In this document: positions 42,533 through 51,738 of the stretch, piece by piece
Position numbering within the stretch: position 1 is the stretch's first letter
Layout: each line of letters begins with the position of its first letter
Origin: Halalkalicoccus sp. NIPERK01
GTDB lineage: Archaea; Halobacteriota; Halobacteria; Halobacteriales; Halalkalicoccaceae
Direction: 5' to 3'
DNA: 64,000 nt
NCBI RefSeq assembly: GCF_030287405.1
Contig: NZ_JASVVV010000003.1
Coordinates: 310,001 to 374,000 of the forward strand
The notes under the pieces: generated by a model
The model's database searches: none
Told to the model about the DNA's origin: nothing
The model's input: the letters and a program-made list of their open reading frames with translations, nothing else
Position numbers and translations under genes: made by a program

Positions 42533-43033
42533 GTGAGCACGCGCGTCGAGGTCCACCCCGGTCGCGAGGCGGTCGTCGAGTTCGACCCCGACCTCACCTT
42601 CGAGTGCGTCGACGAGTGTACGTGGTGCTGTCAGCACGGCGTGTTGCTCTACGAACGCGACTTCGAGGGGCTCGCGAGCTACGCCGACCTCGCCGACTCG
42701 ACCACCTCGTTTCGCGGCGAGGAGTTCGTCCGCCGCGAACGGAAGGACCGGACCGACCACGTCGACGAGGACGGCGCGGCCTGTTACTTCCTCCGGGAGG
42801 ACGGGCTGTGTGCGCTGCACGCCGAACACGACTGGAAGCCCACCCGGTGTTCGGTCTTCCCGCTCGCCGTCGAGCGACGCGACGGTGACATCCACGTCGA
42901 CGTCCGGGAGAGCGCCCACGACCACTGCGAGGGCCTCGACGTGAGCGACAGGCGCGTGATCGACAACCTCGACGCCTTCCTCCCTGAACTGCTCTGGGAC
43001 CTCCCCGATCCGGATACGCACCGTGAACTATAG
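42533..43033 (+). CDS. YkgJ-family zinc/iron-chelating cysteine-cluster protein
   Basis: The 166-residue protein has the family signature FECVDECTWCCQHGVLLYE (C-x3-C-x2-CC), followed by ACYFLREDGLCALHAEHDWK and PTRCSVFPLAVERR. These cysteines are thought to hold zinc or an iron-sulfur centre; the biochemical role is not established. GTG at 42533 was chosen: it lies about 25 bases after a TATA-like GGGCTTTTGG and gives an N-terminus STRVEVHPGREAVVEFD. The open frame upstream is AT-rich and non-coding. Confidence 0.8.
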   Translation: MSTRVEVHPGREAVVEFDPDLTFECVDECTWCCQHGVLLYERDFEGLASYADLADSTTSFRGEEFVRRERKDRTDHVDEDGAACYFLREDGLCALHAEHDWKPTRCSVFPLAVERRDGDIHVDVRESAHDHCEGLDVSDRRVIDNLDAFLPELLWDLPDPDTHREL

Positions 43034-43125
43034 GAACGGTGTCAGAGGCACGGGAGTGCGCCGAACCGGGCAGTACGACGCCCCACGTGGCTGACCAACT
43101 GTCAGCAATTAATCTATATTCTGCG

Positions 43126-43135
43126 TACATATATC
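43126..43135 (+). promoter_or_regulatory. Distal AT-rich promoter-like element before crtD
   Basis: TACATATATC stands in an AT-rich stretch about 150 bases upstream of crtD, in the 247-base gap after the YkgJ-like gene. It could be a second, longer-leader promoter for the carotenoid genes. Confidence 0.3.
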
Positions 43136-43249
43136 TCTTATCCCTGGTTTGTCATATACGGGCTGGCCGAACTCGCCCGTCGTACGACCCGTTCGCCGCC
43201 CCCGTCTCTCGACGAGGGGATCGCCGAACCGCCGTCGCCGCGTCACCCG

Positions 43250-43258
43250 GATTTATGC
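43250..43258 (+). promoter_or_regulatory. Proximal TATA-like box of crtD
   Basis: GATTTATGC lies about 24-30 bases before the crtD ATG, the distance expected for a leaderless archaeal mRNA. Confidence 0.45.
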
Positions 43259-43280
43259 GGCCGTCGTCCCGAGTACAGCC

Positions 43281-44816
43281 ATGGAGCTGGGCGAGCAGTC
43301 GGTCGTCGTGATCGGGAGCGGGTTCGGCGGGCTTTCGACGGCGTGCTATCTGGCCGACACCGGGGCCGACGTACACGTGGTCGAGAAGAACGGGGGCCTC
43401 GGCGGGCGAGCGTCCCGATTGGAGGCCGAGGGTTTTCGCTTCGACATGGGGCCGTCGTGGTACCTGATGCCCGACGTCTTCGAGCGCTTCTTCGGCGACT
43501 TCGGGCGCTCGCCCGAGGACTACTACACGACCGAACGGCTCGATCCCCACTATCGGATCTTCTTCAAGGACAACGAGGGACCACGCCCCTCGGGCCGTGC
43601 GAGCGGCATCGAGCCGCGAGCGAACGGTGATCGGGTGGATATCTCCTCGGACGTCGAGGAGACCAAGGAGACCTTCGAGGCCTACGAGTCGGGCGCGGGC
43701 GAGGCTCTCGAGGAGTACCTCGAGAAGAGCGAACTCAACTACGAGGTGGGGATGGAGCACTTCGTCTACGAGGACCGCCCCCGTTTTCGCGACTGGATCG
43801 ACCCCGACGTGCTGCGGAACGCCCGCGGGCTCTCGCTCGTCGGCTCGATGCAGGACCACGTCGAGGAGTACTTCGAGCACCCGCAGCTCCAGCAGGTCAT
43901 GCAGTACACCCTCGTGTTTCTGGGCGGGTCGCCCAACAACACGCCCGCGCTCTACAACCTGATGAGCCACGTCGACTTCAACCTCGGCGTCCACTACCCC
44001 GAAGGGGGGTTGGGCGGCGTCGTCGACGGGATCGTCGATCTGGGTAGCGAACTCGGCGTGACCTACCACACCGACCAGCCGGTGGAAGCGATCGAGGGCC
44101 GCGCGGGCGGGTTCAAGGTCGAGGCCCGCGACACCTTCCTCCCCGATCTCGTCGTTTCGGACGCCGACTACGCCCACACCGAACTCGACCTCCTGCCCCC
44201 GGAAAAACGCCAGTATAGCGAGGCCTACTGGGAGTCACGGACCTACGCGCCCTCGGCGTTCCTGCTCTACCTCGGCGTCGAGGGCGACCTCGAGGGGCTG
44301 GCCCACCACACGCTCGTCCTCCCGACCGACTGGGAGTCCCATTTCGAAACGATCTTCGACGACCCGGAGTGGCCCGCCGATCCCGCCTACTACCTCTGTG
44401 CCCCCTCGAAGACCGACGACTCGGTCGCCCCCGAGGGTCACTCGAACCTCTTCACGCTCGTGCCGGTCGCCCCCGGCCTCGACGACCGGCCGGTGATCCG
44501 CGAGAGCTACCGCGACCTCGTGCTCCGGGACATCGCCGAGAACACCGGCGTCGATCTGAGGGATAGAATCGTCTTCGAGGAGGTCTTCACGATCGACGAC
44601 TTCGCGGATCGTTACAACAGCGTCCGGGGGACGGCGCTCGGACTCGCCCACACCCTCGATCAGACCGCCGTGTTCCGCCCGCCACACCGCTCGAAGAAGG
44701 TTCCGGGACTCTACTTCACCGGCTCCTACACCACCCCCGGAATCGGCGTTCCCATGTGTCTGATCAGCGGCCGACTCACCGCCGAGGCGGTCGCCGAGGA
44801 CTACCCGGACCAGTGA
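43281..44816 (+). CDS. crtD: Carotenoid 3,4-desaturase CrtD (phytoene-desaturase family)
   Basis: The 511-residue FAD-dependent desaturase has VVVIGSGFGGLSTACYLADT (dinucleotide fold) near residue 8, GGLGGRASRLEAEGFRFDMG near 39 and a C-terminal YFTGSYTTPGIGVPMCLISG. In haloarchaea the desaturase lying immediately before lyeJ and cruF is the 3,4-desaturase of the bacterioruberin pathway, so CrtD is preferred to CrtI on context; sequence alone does not separate them. The start is at ATG 43281 with a TATA-like box 24-30 bases upstream. Confidence 0.85.
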   Translation: MELGEQSVVVIGSGFGGLSTACYLADTGADVHVVEKNGGLGGRASRLEAEGFRFDMGPSWYLMPDVFERFFGDFGRSPEDYYTTERLDPHYRIFFKDNEGPRPSGRASGIEPRANGDRVDISSDVEETKETFEAYESGAGEALEEYLEKSELNYEVGMEHFVYEDRPRFRDWIDPDVLRNARGLSLVGSMQDHVEEYFEHPQLQQVMQYTLVFLGGSPNNTPALYNLMSHVDFNLGVHYPEGGLGGVVDGIVDLGSELGVTYHTDQPVEAIEGRAGGFKVEARDTFLPDLVVSDADYAHTELDLLPPEKRQYSEAYWESRTYAPSAFLLYLGVEGDLEGLAHHTLVLPTDWESHFETIFDDPEWPADPAYYLCAPSKTDDSVAPEGHSNLFTLVPVAPGLDDRPVIRESYRDLVLRDIAENTGVDLRDRIVFEEVFTIDDFADRYNSVRGTALGLAHTLDQTAVFRPPHRSKKVPGLYFTGSYTTPGIGVPMCLISGRLTAEAVAEDYPDQ

Positions 44817-45643
44817 CCCTCCGATACCTGTTGAAACTGTCCCGGCCGCGCTTCTGGTTCTACCTCGCGGGCCCCGTCCTCGTGGGCGCGGTCTTCGGGG
44901 CCGAGCGGGTCGACGAGTTGCTCTCGCTACCCACGCTCGTCCTGTTCCTCTACTTCCTCCTGCCCGCGAACGTCTTCCTCTACGGCATCAACGACGTCTA
45001 CGACCGGGAGATAGATCTGGAAAACCCCAAAAAGGAGGGTCGCGAGGCGCGCTTCGAGGGCCAGCGGGTCGTCCCGATCGCCGTGATCGTCTGTGCGCTC
45101 GTCCCGCTCGCGTTCTTCCCGCTCCTCCCGCCGGGCGCGTGGCCGTGGCTCGCCGCGTTCCTCGCCCTCGGGGCGGCCTACAGCGCCCCGCCCGCGCGGT
45201 TCAAGACGACGCCCCTGCTGGACTCGGTCTCGAACGGGCTCTACCTCGCGCCGGGTGCGGCGGCCTACGTCGCGATCGCGGGAAGCCAACCGCCCGTACT
45301 CGCGATCGCCGGCGGGTGGCTCTGGACGATGGGGATGCACACCTTCAGTGCGATCCCCGACATCGACCCCGACCGCGCGGCCGGAATCGAGACGACGGCG
45401 ACCCTGTTGGGCGAGCGCCGGACCTACGCCTACTGTCTGGCCTGTTGGGCGCTTTCAACCGTTTGTTTCGGCGCGCTCGACACTCGTTTGGGAGCGCTCT
45501 TTCTCGTCTACCCGGTGCTCGTCCTCGTCGTTTCGCTCACTGATGTCGATGTCGAGCGGGCGTACTGGTGGTTCCCCGCGATCAACGTCGCCGTCGGCGC
45601 GCTCTTCACGATGGGCGGGCTGTGGCTGTTGGTCTACGGGTGA
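44813..45643 (+). CDS. lyeJ: Lycopene elongase/1,2-hydratase LyeJ (UbiA-type prenyltransferase)
   Basis: The 276-residue membrane enzyme adds C5 units to lycopene on the way to bisanhydrobacterioruberin. It has about eight spans. The first Asp-rich motif is YGINDVYDREIDLENPKKEG near residue 60, the second FSAIPDIDPDRAAGIETTAT near 185. The GTG start overlaps the crtD stop by four bases (GTGA). Together with cruF downstream it forms the bacterioruberin cluster. An open frame extends upstream, but it is only a shadow of crtD. Confidence 0.9.
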   Translation: MTLRYLLKLSRPRFWFYLAGPVLVGAVFGAERVDELLSLPTLVLFLYFLLPANVFLYGINDVYDREIDLENPKKEGREARFEGQRVVPIAVIVCALVPLAFFPLLPPGAWPWLAAFLALGAAYSAPPARFKTTPLLDSVSNGLYLAPGAAAYVAIAGSQPPVLAIAGGWLWTMGMHTFSAIPDIDPDRAAGIETTATLLGERRTYAYCLACWALSTVCFGALDTRLGALFLVYPVLVLVVSLTDVDVERAYWWFPAINVAVGALFTMGGLWLLVYG

Positions 45644-45694
45644 CGATCTCACGTGTGCGACGACGACTTATCGCGTCGCACCCTACGGACGGGC

Positions 45695-45871
45695 GTGGAA
45701 ACCGAGTGTACGTACTGCGGGAGCGACATCGAGCGCCACGACCCCGTGTTCGTGAACGAGGGAACGAATACGAGCGACTCCCAAGCGGGTCAGTTCTGCA
45801 ACTACGCGTGTCTGACGGCGTACGTCGAGGAGGAAGGACTGGCCACCGGCGCCGCGTGCGAATGGCCGTGA
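45695..45871 (+). CDS. Small treble-clef-like zinc protein
   Basis: The 58-residue protein has two cysteine pairs: ECTYCGSDIERHDPVFVNEG, then GQFCNYACLTAYVEEEGLAT, and ends GAACEWP. C-x2-C and C-x3-C suggest one zinc site. GTG at 45695 is preferred over the GTG at 45653 because a TATA-like CTTATCGCG lies 20-28 bases upstream and the family start falls close to the first cysteine. It is inserted between lyeJ and cruF, so it may be expressed with the carotenoid genes. Confidence 0.7.
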   Translation: METECTYCGSDIERHDPVFVNEGTNTSDSQAGQFCNYACLTAYVEEEGLATGAACEWP

Positions 45872-45979
45872 GACGGCGGTGACCGACCCCGCATTGGGGT
45901 CCGTCCGGACGACGCTCCCGACGAATCGGTGGAGTTTGAACGAGTGGGGCTAAGTGCCCGCCGTCCGAACGCCCCGGTA

Positions 45980-46003
45980 ATGACGACGGGTGGCGAGTCG
46001 TGA
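45980..46003 (+). other. Seven-codon leader-like reading frame before cruF
   Basis: ATG at 45980 opens a frame of seven codons (MTTGGES) whose TGA overlaps the cruF GTG by four bases. A TATA-like GGGGCTAAGT about 30 bases upstream would place the transcript start near this ATG. It may be a minigene that feeds ribosomes to cruF, or a chance ATG. Confidence 0.35.
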
Positions 46004-46824
46004 GCGAGCCAGCGGTGGCGACCCCGCGAGCGCGGGTCGAATCGACCCTCGAACGCGTCGTCGAGGAGAACCGCTTCACCATTGCCGTCACCTTCCCGCT
46101 GGTCGGGGTCGCCCTCCTGATCGCCGGCAGGGAGGGGCTGGTCCCCGCCGCCCTTGCGATGAACCCCTACCTGTTGATCGGGGCCAACCTCGTGATGGTC
46201 TCGCCGCTCGTGGCCGGGCTCACCCCGCTGATCGACCGGCGTGCGGCCCTCGGACTCTCGGCCCTCGCGCTGTTTACGTGGGGGATCGAACTGGCGGGCG
46301 TTCTCACCGGGCTGCCCTACGGCGAGTTTTCTTATGGTGTGGAACTCGGCCCGATGCTGTTCGGGCTGGTGCCCCTCGGGCTTCCCGTCTTCTACTTCCC
46401 CATCCTCCTGAACAGCTACCTGCTCGCGTTGCTGTTCCTCGGAACCCCCTCGTTCCCCCGGCGGTTCGCGCTCACGCTGGGGGTCGTGCTCGCGCTCGAC
46501 CTGATCCTCGACCCCGGCGCGGTCGCGCTCGGCTTCTGGGGGTGGGCGTCGCCGGGAGGCTACTACGGCGTGCCCGCGATCAACTACCTCGGCTGGCTCC
46601 TCAGCGGGTCGGTCGCCATCGCGATCCTCCAGCGCTCGCTCGATCACGGGGCCGTCCTCGCCCAACTGGAGGGCTGTGGGTTCTTCCTCGACGACCTGGT
46701 GAGCTTCCTCGTGCTCTGGGGGCTGATCAACGCCTACTTCGGGAACTGGGTGCCCGTCGCGCTGGCGCTGGGGCTCGCCGGGACCCTGCTCACGAGCGAC
46801 TGGTTCGACTTCGACGTCCTGTAG
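46000..46824 (+). CDS. cruF: Bisanhydrobacterioruberin hydratase CruF
   Basis: The 274-residue membrane protein adds water at the carotenoid ends to make bacterioruberin. About seven spans are visible. The stretch FTWGIELAGVLTGLPYGEFS with its following YGVELGPMLFGLVPLGLPVF is the hallmark of the carotenoid-hydratase family, as is LGFWGWASPGGYYGVPAINY. Context (crtD, lyeJ upstream) supports the name. The GTG start is the only reasonable start. Confidence 0.87.
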   Translation: MSEPAVATPRARVESTLERVVEENRFTIAVTFPLVGVALLIAGREGLVPAALAMNPYLLIGANLVMVSPLVAGLTPLIDRRAALGLSALALFTWGIELAGVLTGLPYGEFSYGVELGPMLFGLVPLGLPVFYFPILLNSYLLALLFLGTPSFPRRFALTLGVVLALDLILDPGAVALGFWGWASPGGYYGVPAINYLGWLLSGSVAIAILQRSLDHGAVLAQLEGCGFFLDDLVSFLVLWGLINAYFGNWVPVALALGLAGTLLTSDWFDFDVL

Positions 46825-46926
46825 GTCGTACCGTCGGTCAGAGGAACTTCGACGGGCCATAGCGCGCATGAATCCCGCCTGTCAACGGCCGATTTAGACC
46901 GATTTACGGGGTTATGACCGACGGTA

Positions 46927-47877
46927 TCAGCGCGTAGGCAGGCTCTCGTGGTGGTGTTCGGTGGTACGACTGGTTCGGTCGGGGACGGCGCTGACCCGAT
47001 CGAAGACCGCCTCGGGGTCGCTGTTCCACTGCCAGTGCCAGCGCACGAGGGCGACGAGCCACAGTTTCCGGAGCGTCCCCAGTTCGGGTTCGTTGTTCAG
47101 GACGTCGTACCCACACCGCCGGATCAGCCGGTGGTGTTCGGCGTAGAGGACGGCCGCAAGCAGGACGGGAAGCTGGCAGTCCCGCGGGAGGTACTTGATG
47201 CCGGCGACGCCCTCGCGGTAGAGCGACTCCGCGCGCGTGAGCTCGACTCGAATCGCGCGGGCGACGTCCTCGTTCATCTCGAAGCGCTCGATTCGCCCGT
47301 CGGCGACGCCACACGCCGCGAGCGTCTCCCGGGGCAGGTAGATCCGGTCGCGCTCGATCACGTCCTCGCGGACGTCCCGGACGAAGTTCGTCAGCTGGAA
47401 CGCCTCGCCCAGCGCGGTCGCGTGGGGGAGGGCGGCATCGGGGTCCTCGGGCTCCATGACCGCGGTCATCATCCGCCCGACCGCCGCCGCCGACCCGTTC
47501 ATGTAGGATTCGAGCTCCGCGTACGTCTCGTATCGGCGCGTCTCGATGTCCGTCACCATCGCGTCGACGAACGTCTCGACGTCCTCGTCGTCGATGCCGT
47601 GGCGCTCCGTGACGACCTGAAACGCCTCGAGAACCGGCCCGTCGGGTTCGGCCCGCCCGAGCGCCTGTGCGCGTATCGATTCGAGTTCGCGGCGCTGTTG
47701 CTCGGGCGGCGTGCCGTCGGCGTCGTCGACGACCTCGTCGGCGATCCGAAAGAAGGCGTACAGGACGTAGGTCGCCTCTCGCACGCGGCCCGGAAGCAGC
47801 CGGGTCGCGTAGTAGAACGTCCGACCCGTCCGGCGGTGGATCGCCTTGCTCCGTGCGATGTGGTCTCTCTCTACCAT
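46927..47877 (-). CDS. crtB: Phytoene synthase
   Basis: The 316-residue enzyme condenses two geranylgeranyl diphosphates. Substrate-binding Asp motifs are RIADEVVDDADGTPPEQQRR near residue 45 and LTNFVRDVREDVIERDRIYL near 163, with SFY-like RTFYYATRLLPGRVREATYV at the N-terminus. It is on the opposite strand to crtD-lyeJ-cruF and converges on cruF, so the first committed step and the later steps are under separate promoters. A TATA-like CTAATAATC lies upstream near 47915-47923. Confidence 0.92.
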   Translation of the reverse strand: MVERDHIARSKAIHRRTGRTFYYATRLLPGRVREATYVLYAFFRIADEVVDDADGTPPEQQRRELESIRAQALGRAEPDGPVLEAFQVVTERHGIDDEDVETFVDAMVTDIETRRYETYAELESYMNGSAAAVGRMMTAVMEPEDPDAALPHATALGEAFQLTNFVRDVREDVIERDRIYLPRETLAACGVADGRIERFEMNEDVARAIRVELTRAESLYREGVAGIKYLPRDCQLPVLLAAVLYAEHHRLIRRCGYDVLNNEPELGTLRKLWLVALVRWHWQWNSDPEAVFDRVSAVPDRTSRTTEHHHESLPTR

Positions 47878-47951
47878 CTCGGGCCTCGATCCCTGCCGTC
47901 GACTAGGGTGGCCCGATTATTAGTTGTTTGTACCCTCCTACCAGCGGCGGA

Positions 47952-49016
47952 TCAGTCGTCGCCCTCCGCCTCCGTGCGTTCGGCGCGCTCTTCGGCCGTC
48001 TGAAGGGTGTCTCGCTCCTCGGCGAAGCCCTCCGAGCCCTCGATGCGTGCTCTGGCCTCGGCGTCGAACTCCATCTCGACGTCCTGGTACCGGCCCACCT
48101 GCGAGAGCTCGTGGTGGGATTCGGTCGGGTGGCCGATGTAGCGCTGCTCGAGGTCGAACTGGGCCCGCTCGTCCTCCTCGGCGAGCTGCTTGAAGTCCTC
48201 GTAGACGGCGTGAGCGCCCGAGTGAAGCCCGAACAGCGTGATGAAGATGTACTTGTACCCCAGCTCGCCGAGCTCCTCGAACGTGAGTGGATCGTCCTGC
48301 TCGGACCACGCGAACGACGAGGAGTAGTTGAACGCGAGGTCCAGGTCGGGGTGGGTCTCGTGGATCGTCTCGGCGTACTTCGTCGCGTCCTCCCGACTCG
48401 GGTCGGGCATCTCGGGCCAGACGAGGTCGACCCCGCAGTCGGCGTAGAGCCGCCCCCGTTCGAGGTGTTCCTCCCAGTCGCCGTTCGCGGAGCCGTAGGC
48501 GTCCGTGCGGGCGATGATCACGGTGTCCTCGCTCTGCTTGGCGTCGATGGCCGCCGAGAAGCGGGCCTCGGCCTGCTCGCGCGAGACGATCTGCTTGCCC
48601 GCGATGTGGCCACAGCGCTTGGGCGTGGTCTGGTCCTCGATGTGGACCGCGGCGACGCCCGCCTTCTCGTACTCGCGGACGGCGCGTCGGACGTTGTGGA
48701 CGCCGCCGTACCCGGTGTCGCAGTCGGCGATCACGGGGATGGTGCAGGCGTCGACCATTCGCTCGGCGTTCTCGACCATCTCGGTCATCGAGACCATCTC
48801 CAGGTCGGGGAAGCCGAACTGTCCCAACACTGTGGAGTAGCCGCTCATGTAGACGGCGTCGTGGCCGGTCATCTCCGCGAGCCGGGCGTCCAGCGCGTGA
48901 TAGGCCCCGGGCGCGAAGACGAACTGCTGGTCCGCGAGCTGCTCTCGGAACTTCCTCCCCGCCGGGTTGTCGATCTCCCTGATCGTCGTGTCGGTGTCGC
49001 CGATCCCCTCTATCAT
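47952..49016 (-). CDS. aceA: Isocitrate lyase
   Basis: The 354-residue enzyme of the ICL/PEP-mutase superfamily cleaves isocitrate to succinate and glyoxylate. It shows [40 protein letters not shown] near residue 95, [20 protein letters not shown] near 125 (catalytic Cys in KRCGH) and [20 protein letters not shown]. It is probably for growth on acetate or fatty acids. The ATG overlaps the stop of a 46-residue protein by four bases. Malate synthase (aceB), which often sits next to aceA in haloarchaea, is not found here. Confidence 0.9.
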   Translation of the reverse strand: MIEGIGDTDTTIREIDNPAGRKFREQLADQQFVFAPGAYHALDARLAEMTGHDAVYMSGYSTVLGQFGFPDLEMVSMTEMVENAERMVDACTIPVIADCDTGYGGVHNVRRAVREYEKAGVAAVHIEDQTTPKRCGHIAGKQIVSREQAEARFSAAIDAKQSEDTVIIARTDAYGSANGDWEEHLERGRLYADCGVDLVWPEMPDPSREDATKYAETIHETHPDLDLAFNYSSSFAWSEQDDPLTFEELGELGYKYIFITLFGLHSGAHAVYEDFKQLAEEDERAQFDLEQRYIGHPTESHHELSQVGRYQDVEMEFDAEARARIEGSEGFAEERDTLQTAEERAERTEAEGDD

Positions 49017-49153
49017 CGTGCTTCCTCCGTGGGAGTTTCGATGAGGTGGCTCCAGACCTCCTCCTCCATGGTCTCGCGACGGTCCCTCGAGGTGGTCGCG
49101 GGGGTCAGTTGCGGAACGATCGGTAGGCCGGTGTTGTCGGTGTCGGTGTACAT
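49013..49153 (-). CDS. Small protein coupled to isocitrate lyase
   Basis: A 46-residue protein starts [20 protein letters not shown] and ends [17 protein letters not shown]. Stop and aceA start overlap (ATGA), so translation is likely coupled. An in-frame GTG at 49225 would add 24 residues, mostly Arg/His-rich and less typical of coding sequence, but the nearest TATA-like elements (around 49255-49280) would fit that longer form too. No family is recognised. It may be a coupling leader or a small regulator. Confidence 0.5.
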   Translation of the reverse strand: MYTDTDNTGLPIVPQLTPATTSRDRRETMEEEVWSHLIETPTEEAR

Positions 49154-49260
49154 TGGGTGTCGGTTGCGGGCGGTCTGTGGGCGGTGCGATCGGGCGAGGG
49201 TTCGCGTACGGGCATGATCGATCACTGCACGCTGTCCGACACCGCTATCGTACTTAACTA

Positions 49261-49307
49261 TAACGATTAATCATTTTATATTGGCCAAGGGTATATCATG
49301 ATCGTTA
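49261..49307. promoter_or_regulatory. AT-rich inverted repeat and promoter region upstream of the aceA operon
   Basis: Arms TAACGAT (49261-49267) and ATCGTTA (49301-49307) flank an AT-rich core with the palindrome TTGGCCAA (49281-49288). On the minus strand, CAATATAAAATG in the core is a good TATA box facing the aceA operon. This layout suggests a promoter with overlapping control site, as expected for a gene induced by acetate. Confidence 0.5.
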
Positions 49308-49370
49308 ATGAATAATATTGGCAGTAGCTACCACGTCTCACGGTTCGGAGGTCGGTCGCCGCAAGGGTCC

Positions 49371-50612
49371 TCAGTCGGCGTCGAGCAGGGCGTCGGCCAA
49401 CAGCGGGACGAACGTGCCGATGTCGGTGACCATGCCGACCGTCTGGGCGCTTCCCCGGTCCTGCAGTTGGGTGACGGTCGCGGGGTTGATGTCGACGCAG
49501 ACCACTCGGGTGGTCGAGGGGAGGCAGTTGCCGACGGCCACGGAGTGAAGGAGGGTCGCGAGCATCAACACGAGGTCCGCCTCGTGGGCCTGCTCGCGGA
49601 TGGCGTTCTGGGCCTGGATCGAGTCGGTGATAGTATCCGGGAGCGGGCCGTCGTCGCGGATCGATCCGGCGAGCACGAACGGGACGTCGTTGGTGACGCA
49701 TTCGTACATGATCCCCGAGTCGATCTTCCCCTCCGTGACGGCCGCCTCGATCCCGCCCGAGCGGATGATCTCGCTGATCGTGTAGATGTGGTGTTTGTGG
49801 CCCTTTCGGGGGTGTTCTAAGGTCTCGACGTCCATCCCGAGCGAGGTGCCGTAGAGGTCGCGTTCGAGGTCGTGGACCGCGAATCCGTTGCCCGCGCTGA
49901 TCGCGTCGACGTAGCCCTCGCGGACCAGTCGCGCGAGGTCGTTTCGCGCCCCCGAGTGGATCACGGCGGGGCCGGCGACGACCATCACGTTTCCGCCCCG
50001 GTCTTTGGTCTCCGCAATCGCGTTCGCGACGTTCTCGATCTGGGTGGTCGCGGGGCGCTCACTGCTGACGCCGCCCTGCATGAACCCGAACGCGCCCCCG
50101 GCGTTCCGCGGACGCTCGGGCGGGTTGACGCGGATGCCGGTGTTGCCAGTGACGACGAGGTCGCCGCCCTCGATGGCGTTGAGCACCTTCGTGTACGCGC
50201 GCGGGCCGTCGTGGTCGCTCCCCTCCGGTTCGACCACCACCGCACAGTCCATCTCGATGCGCTCGACCTCGACCCACTTGCCCTCGTACCTGATTTCGGT
50301 CGGGTGGTTCGTCGTCGAGTAGAACCCCGCGGGGACGACCCGGTCCGCGGGCGCGGGCTCGATCCCGGCGTCGATCGGGTCCTCGAGGGTCGCGCCGTTC
50401 TGGTTGAGTTGGTGGAGGATCTCGTGGAGGGTCCCTTCCTCCTCGGCGGAGACGCGCATCCGGGCGTAGGTCTCCTCGTGTTTCCGGGTGCCGACGTCGA
50501 ACTCCTCCATGTCGAACCAGCCGCCCATGTCCATGACGATGCCGAAACACCGCCCCATCACGCCCGAGTCGATGATGTGTCCTTCCAGTTCGACGGTCCG
50601 TGAGACGCTCAT
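49371..50612 (-). CDS. TIGR00300-family protein (archaeal ornithine cyclodeaminase-like LOR/SDH)
   Basis: The 413-residue protein starts MSVSRTVELEGHIIDSGVMG, followed by FGIVMDMGGWFDMEEFDVGT. Its second half includes GGNVMVVAGPAVIHSGARND, GYVDAISAGNGFAVHDLERD and VLMLATLLHSVAVGNCLPS. These match the family named for LOR/SDH that includes a characterised archaeal ornithine cyclodeaminase, which makes proline from ornithine. The actual reaction here is inferred from family. It is transcribed away from the sugar-acid and aceA units and stands 36 bases after the exchanger gene on the same strand. Confidence 0.75.
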   Translation of the reverse strand: MSVSRTVELEGHIIDSGVMGRCFGIVMDMGGWFDMEEFDVGTRKHEETYARMRVSAEEEGTLHEILHQLNQNGATLEDPIDAGIEPAPADRVVPAGFYSTTNHPTEIRYEGKWVEVERIEMDCAVVVEPEGSDHDGPRAYTKVLNAIEGGDLVVTGNTGIRVNPPERPRNAGGAFGFMQGGVSSERPATTQIENVANAIAETKDRGGNVMVVAGPAVIHSGARNDLARLVREGYVDAISAGNGFAVHDLERDLYGTSLGMDVETLEHPRKGHKHHIYTISEIIRSGGIEAAVTEGKIDSGIMYECVTNDVPFVLAGSIRDDGPLPDTITDSIQAQNAIREQAHEADLVLMLATLLHSVAVGNCLPSTTRVVCVDINPATVTQLQDRGSAQTVGMVTDIGTFVPLLADALLDAD

Positions 50613-50648
50613 ACCGGAGACACAGGCGCTCGGGTGAAAGCCCCTGCG

Positions 50649-51653
50649 CTATACGAGCACGCCGACCAGCCCGACGGTCTCGAGGAGGAGCCAGACCAGA
50701 AACGCGAGATAGAGCCCCAGGAGCACCCCCGGTTCCCAGGCGGCGAGCGCGAACTCCGTTCTGAGGAGCGCGAACAGCGCGATGGTCGCGAGCGTGAGGA
50801 AGGCGACGAGCGGGACGGCCACCCCGAAGTCGATCGTCACCGCGCCGGCGACGATCACCCCGGCGGGAACCGCGACCAGGAGGTCGAAGACGTTGCTCCC
50901 GAAGACGTTGGCGATGCTCGTCACGTCGCGGTCGCGTTTGGCGGCCGCGACGCTCACGAACGCGTCGGGGAGGCTCGTCGCGGCGGCGACGACCGTGAGC
51001 CCCCAGACGAAACTCGGCGTCCCGAAGACGCCGCCGAACCCGATCGCCGCCCGCACCAGCGCCTCGACGCCGACCGTGATGAGCGCGAGGCTCGCCAGCA
51101 GGTACGCCCACTGTTTCGTCGCATCGATCCCCGAGACGTCGGGCGCGTCGTGTTCGATCGTGTCCTGGTACTGGATGAAGACGTAGAGGAGGTACGTCCC
51201 GATCGGGATCAGCGCGAGCGTCGGCGTGATGGTCCCCGAGACGCCGTTCTCGACCGGGTAGTAGATCACCGCAAAGGAGCACATCAGCAGGAAGACGGCG
51301 ACGGAGATGATGTAGAACTGCGCCTCCTTGTAGACGACGTCCCGACCCACGTCCAGGGCCCCCGGGCTGAAGGCCGCCGCCAGCCCCGGGATCACGAGGA
51401 CGTTGAAGATCGCCGACCCGACGATCGCGCCGACGCCGAGTTCGAACTCGCCGTGGATCAGCGGGGCGATCACGGCGGTCATGAGTTCGGGAAAACTGGA
51501 GCCGACCGCGACGACGATCGACCCCTGAACGATCGCGGGCAGGCCGTAGTACGCCGATAGCCGGTCGGCGGACGTCTCGAGCCAGCCGCTGGCCCGCCAG
51601 ACGACGGCGGTTCCGAACAGCGCGAGGGCGACGAACCACGCGAGCGTCCACAT
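50649..51653 (-). CDS. Na+/Ca2+ (K+-independent) exchanger family protein (CaCA superfamily)
   Basis: The 334-residue membrane protein has about ten spans and two alpha-repeats: VGSSFPELMTAVIAPLIHGE with GAIVGSAIFNVLVIPGLAA near residues 50-85, and AATSLPDAFVSVAAAKRDRD with NVFGSNVFDLLVAV near 225-260. These are the ion-binding repeats of calcium/cation antiporters. The start was put at MWTLAWFVALALFG (51653), since the longer frame upstream is Arg/Thr-rich. The exchanged ion is inferred. Confidence 0.85.
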   Translation of the reverse strand: MWTLAWFVALALFGTAVVWRASGWLETSADRLSAYYGLPAIVQGSIVVAVGSSFPELMTAVIAPLIHGEFELGVGAIVGSAIFNVLVIPGLAAAFSPGALDVGRDVVYKEAQFYIISVAVFLLMCSFAVIYYPVENGVSGTITPTLALIPIGTYLLYVFIQYQDTIEHDAPDVSGIDATKQWAYLLASLALITVGVEALVRAAIGFGGVFGTPSFVWGLTVVAAATSLPDAFVSVAAAKRDRDVTSIANVFGSNVFDLLVAVPAGVIVAGAVTIDFGVAVPLVAFLTLATIALFALLRTEFALAAWEPGVLLGLYLAFLVWLLLETVGLVGVLV

Positions 51654-51738
51654 CGTCTCCCCGGTCTCGGCCCGCGAGTAAACCGGTGTCGTTGTGCGAC
51701 GCCGGGGGCTTATGGTGTCTCGACGCCTCCATTCACCC

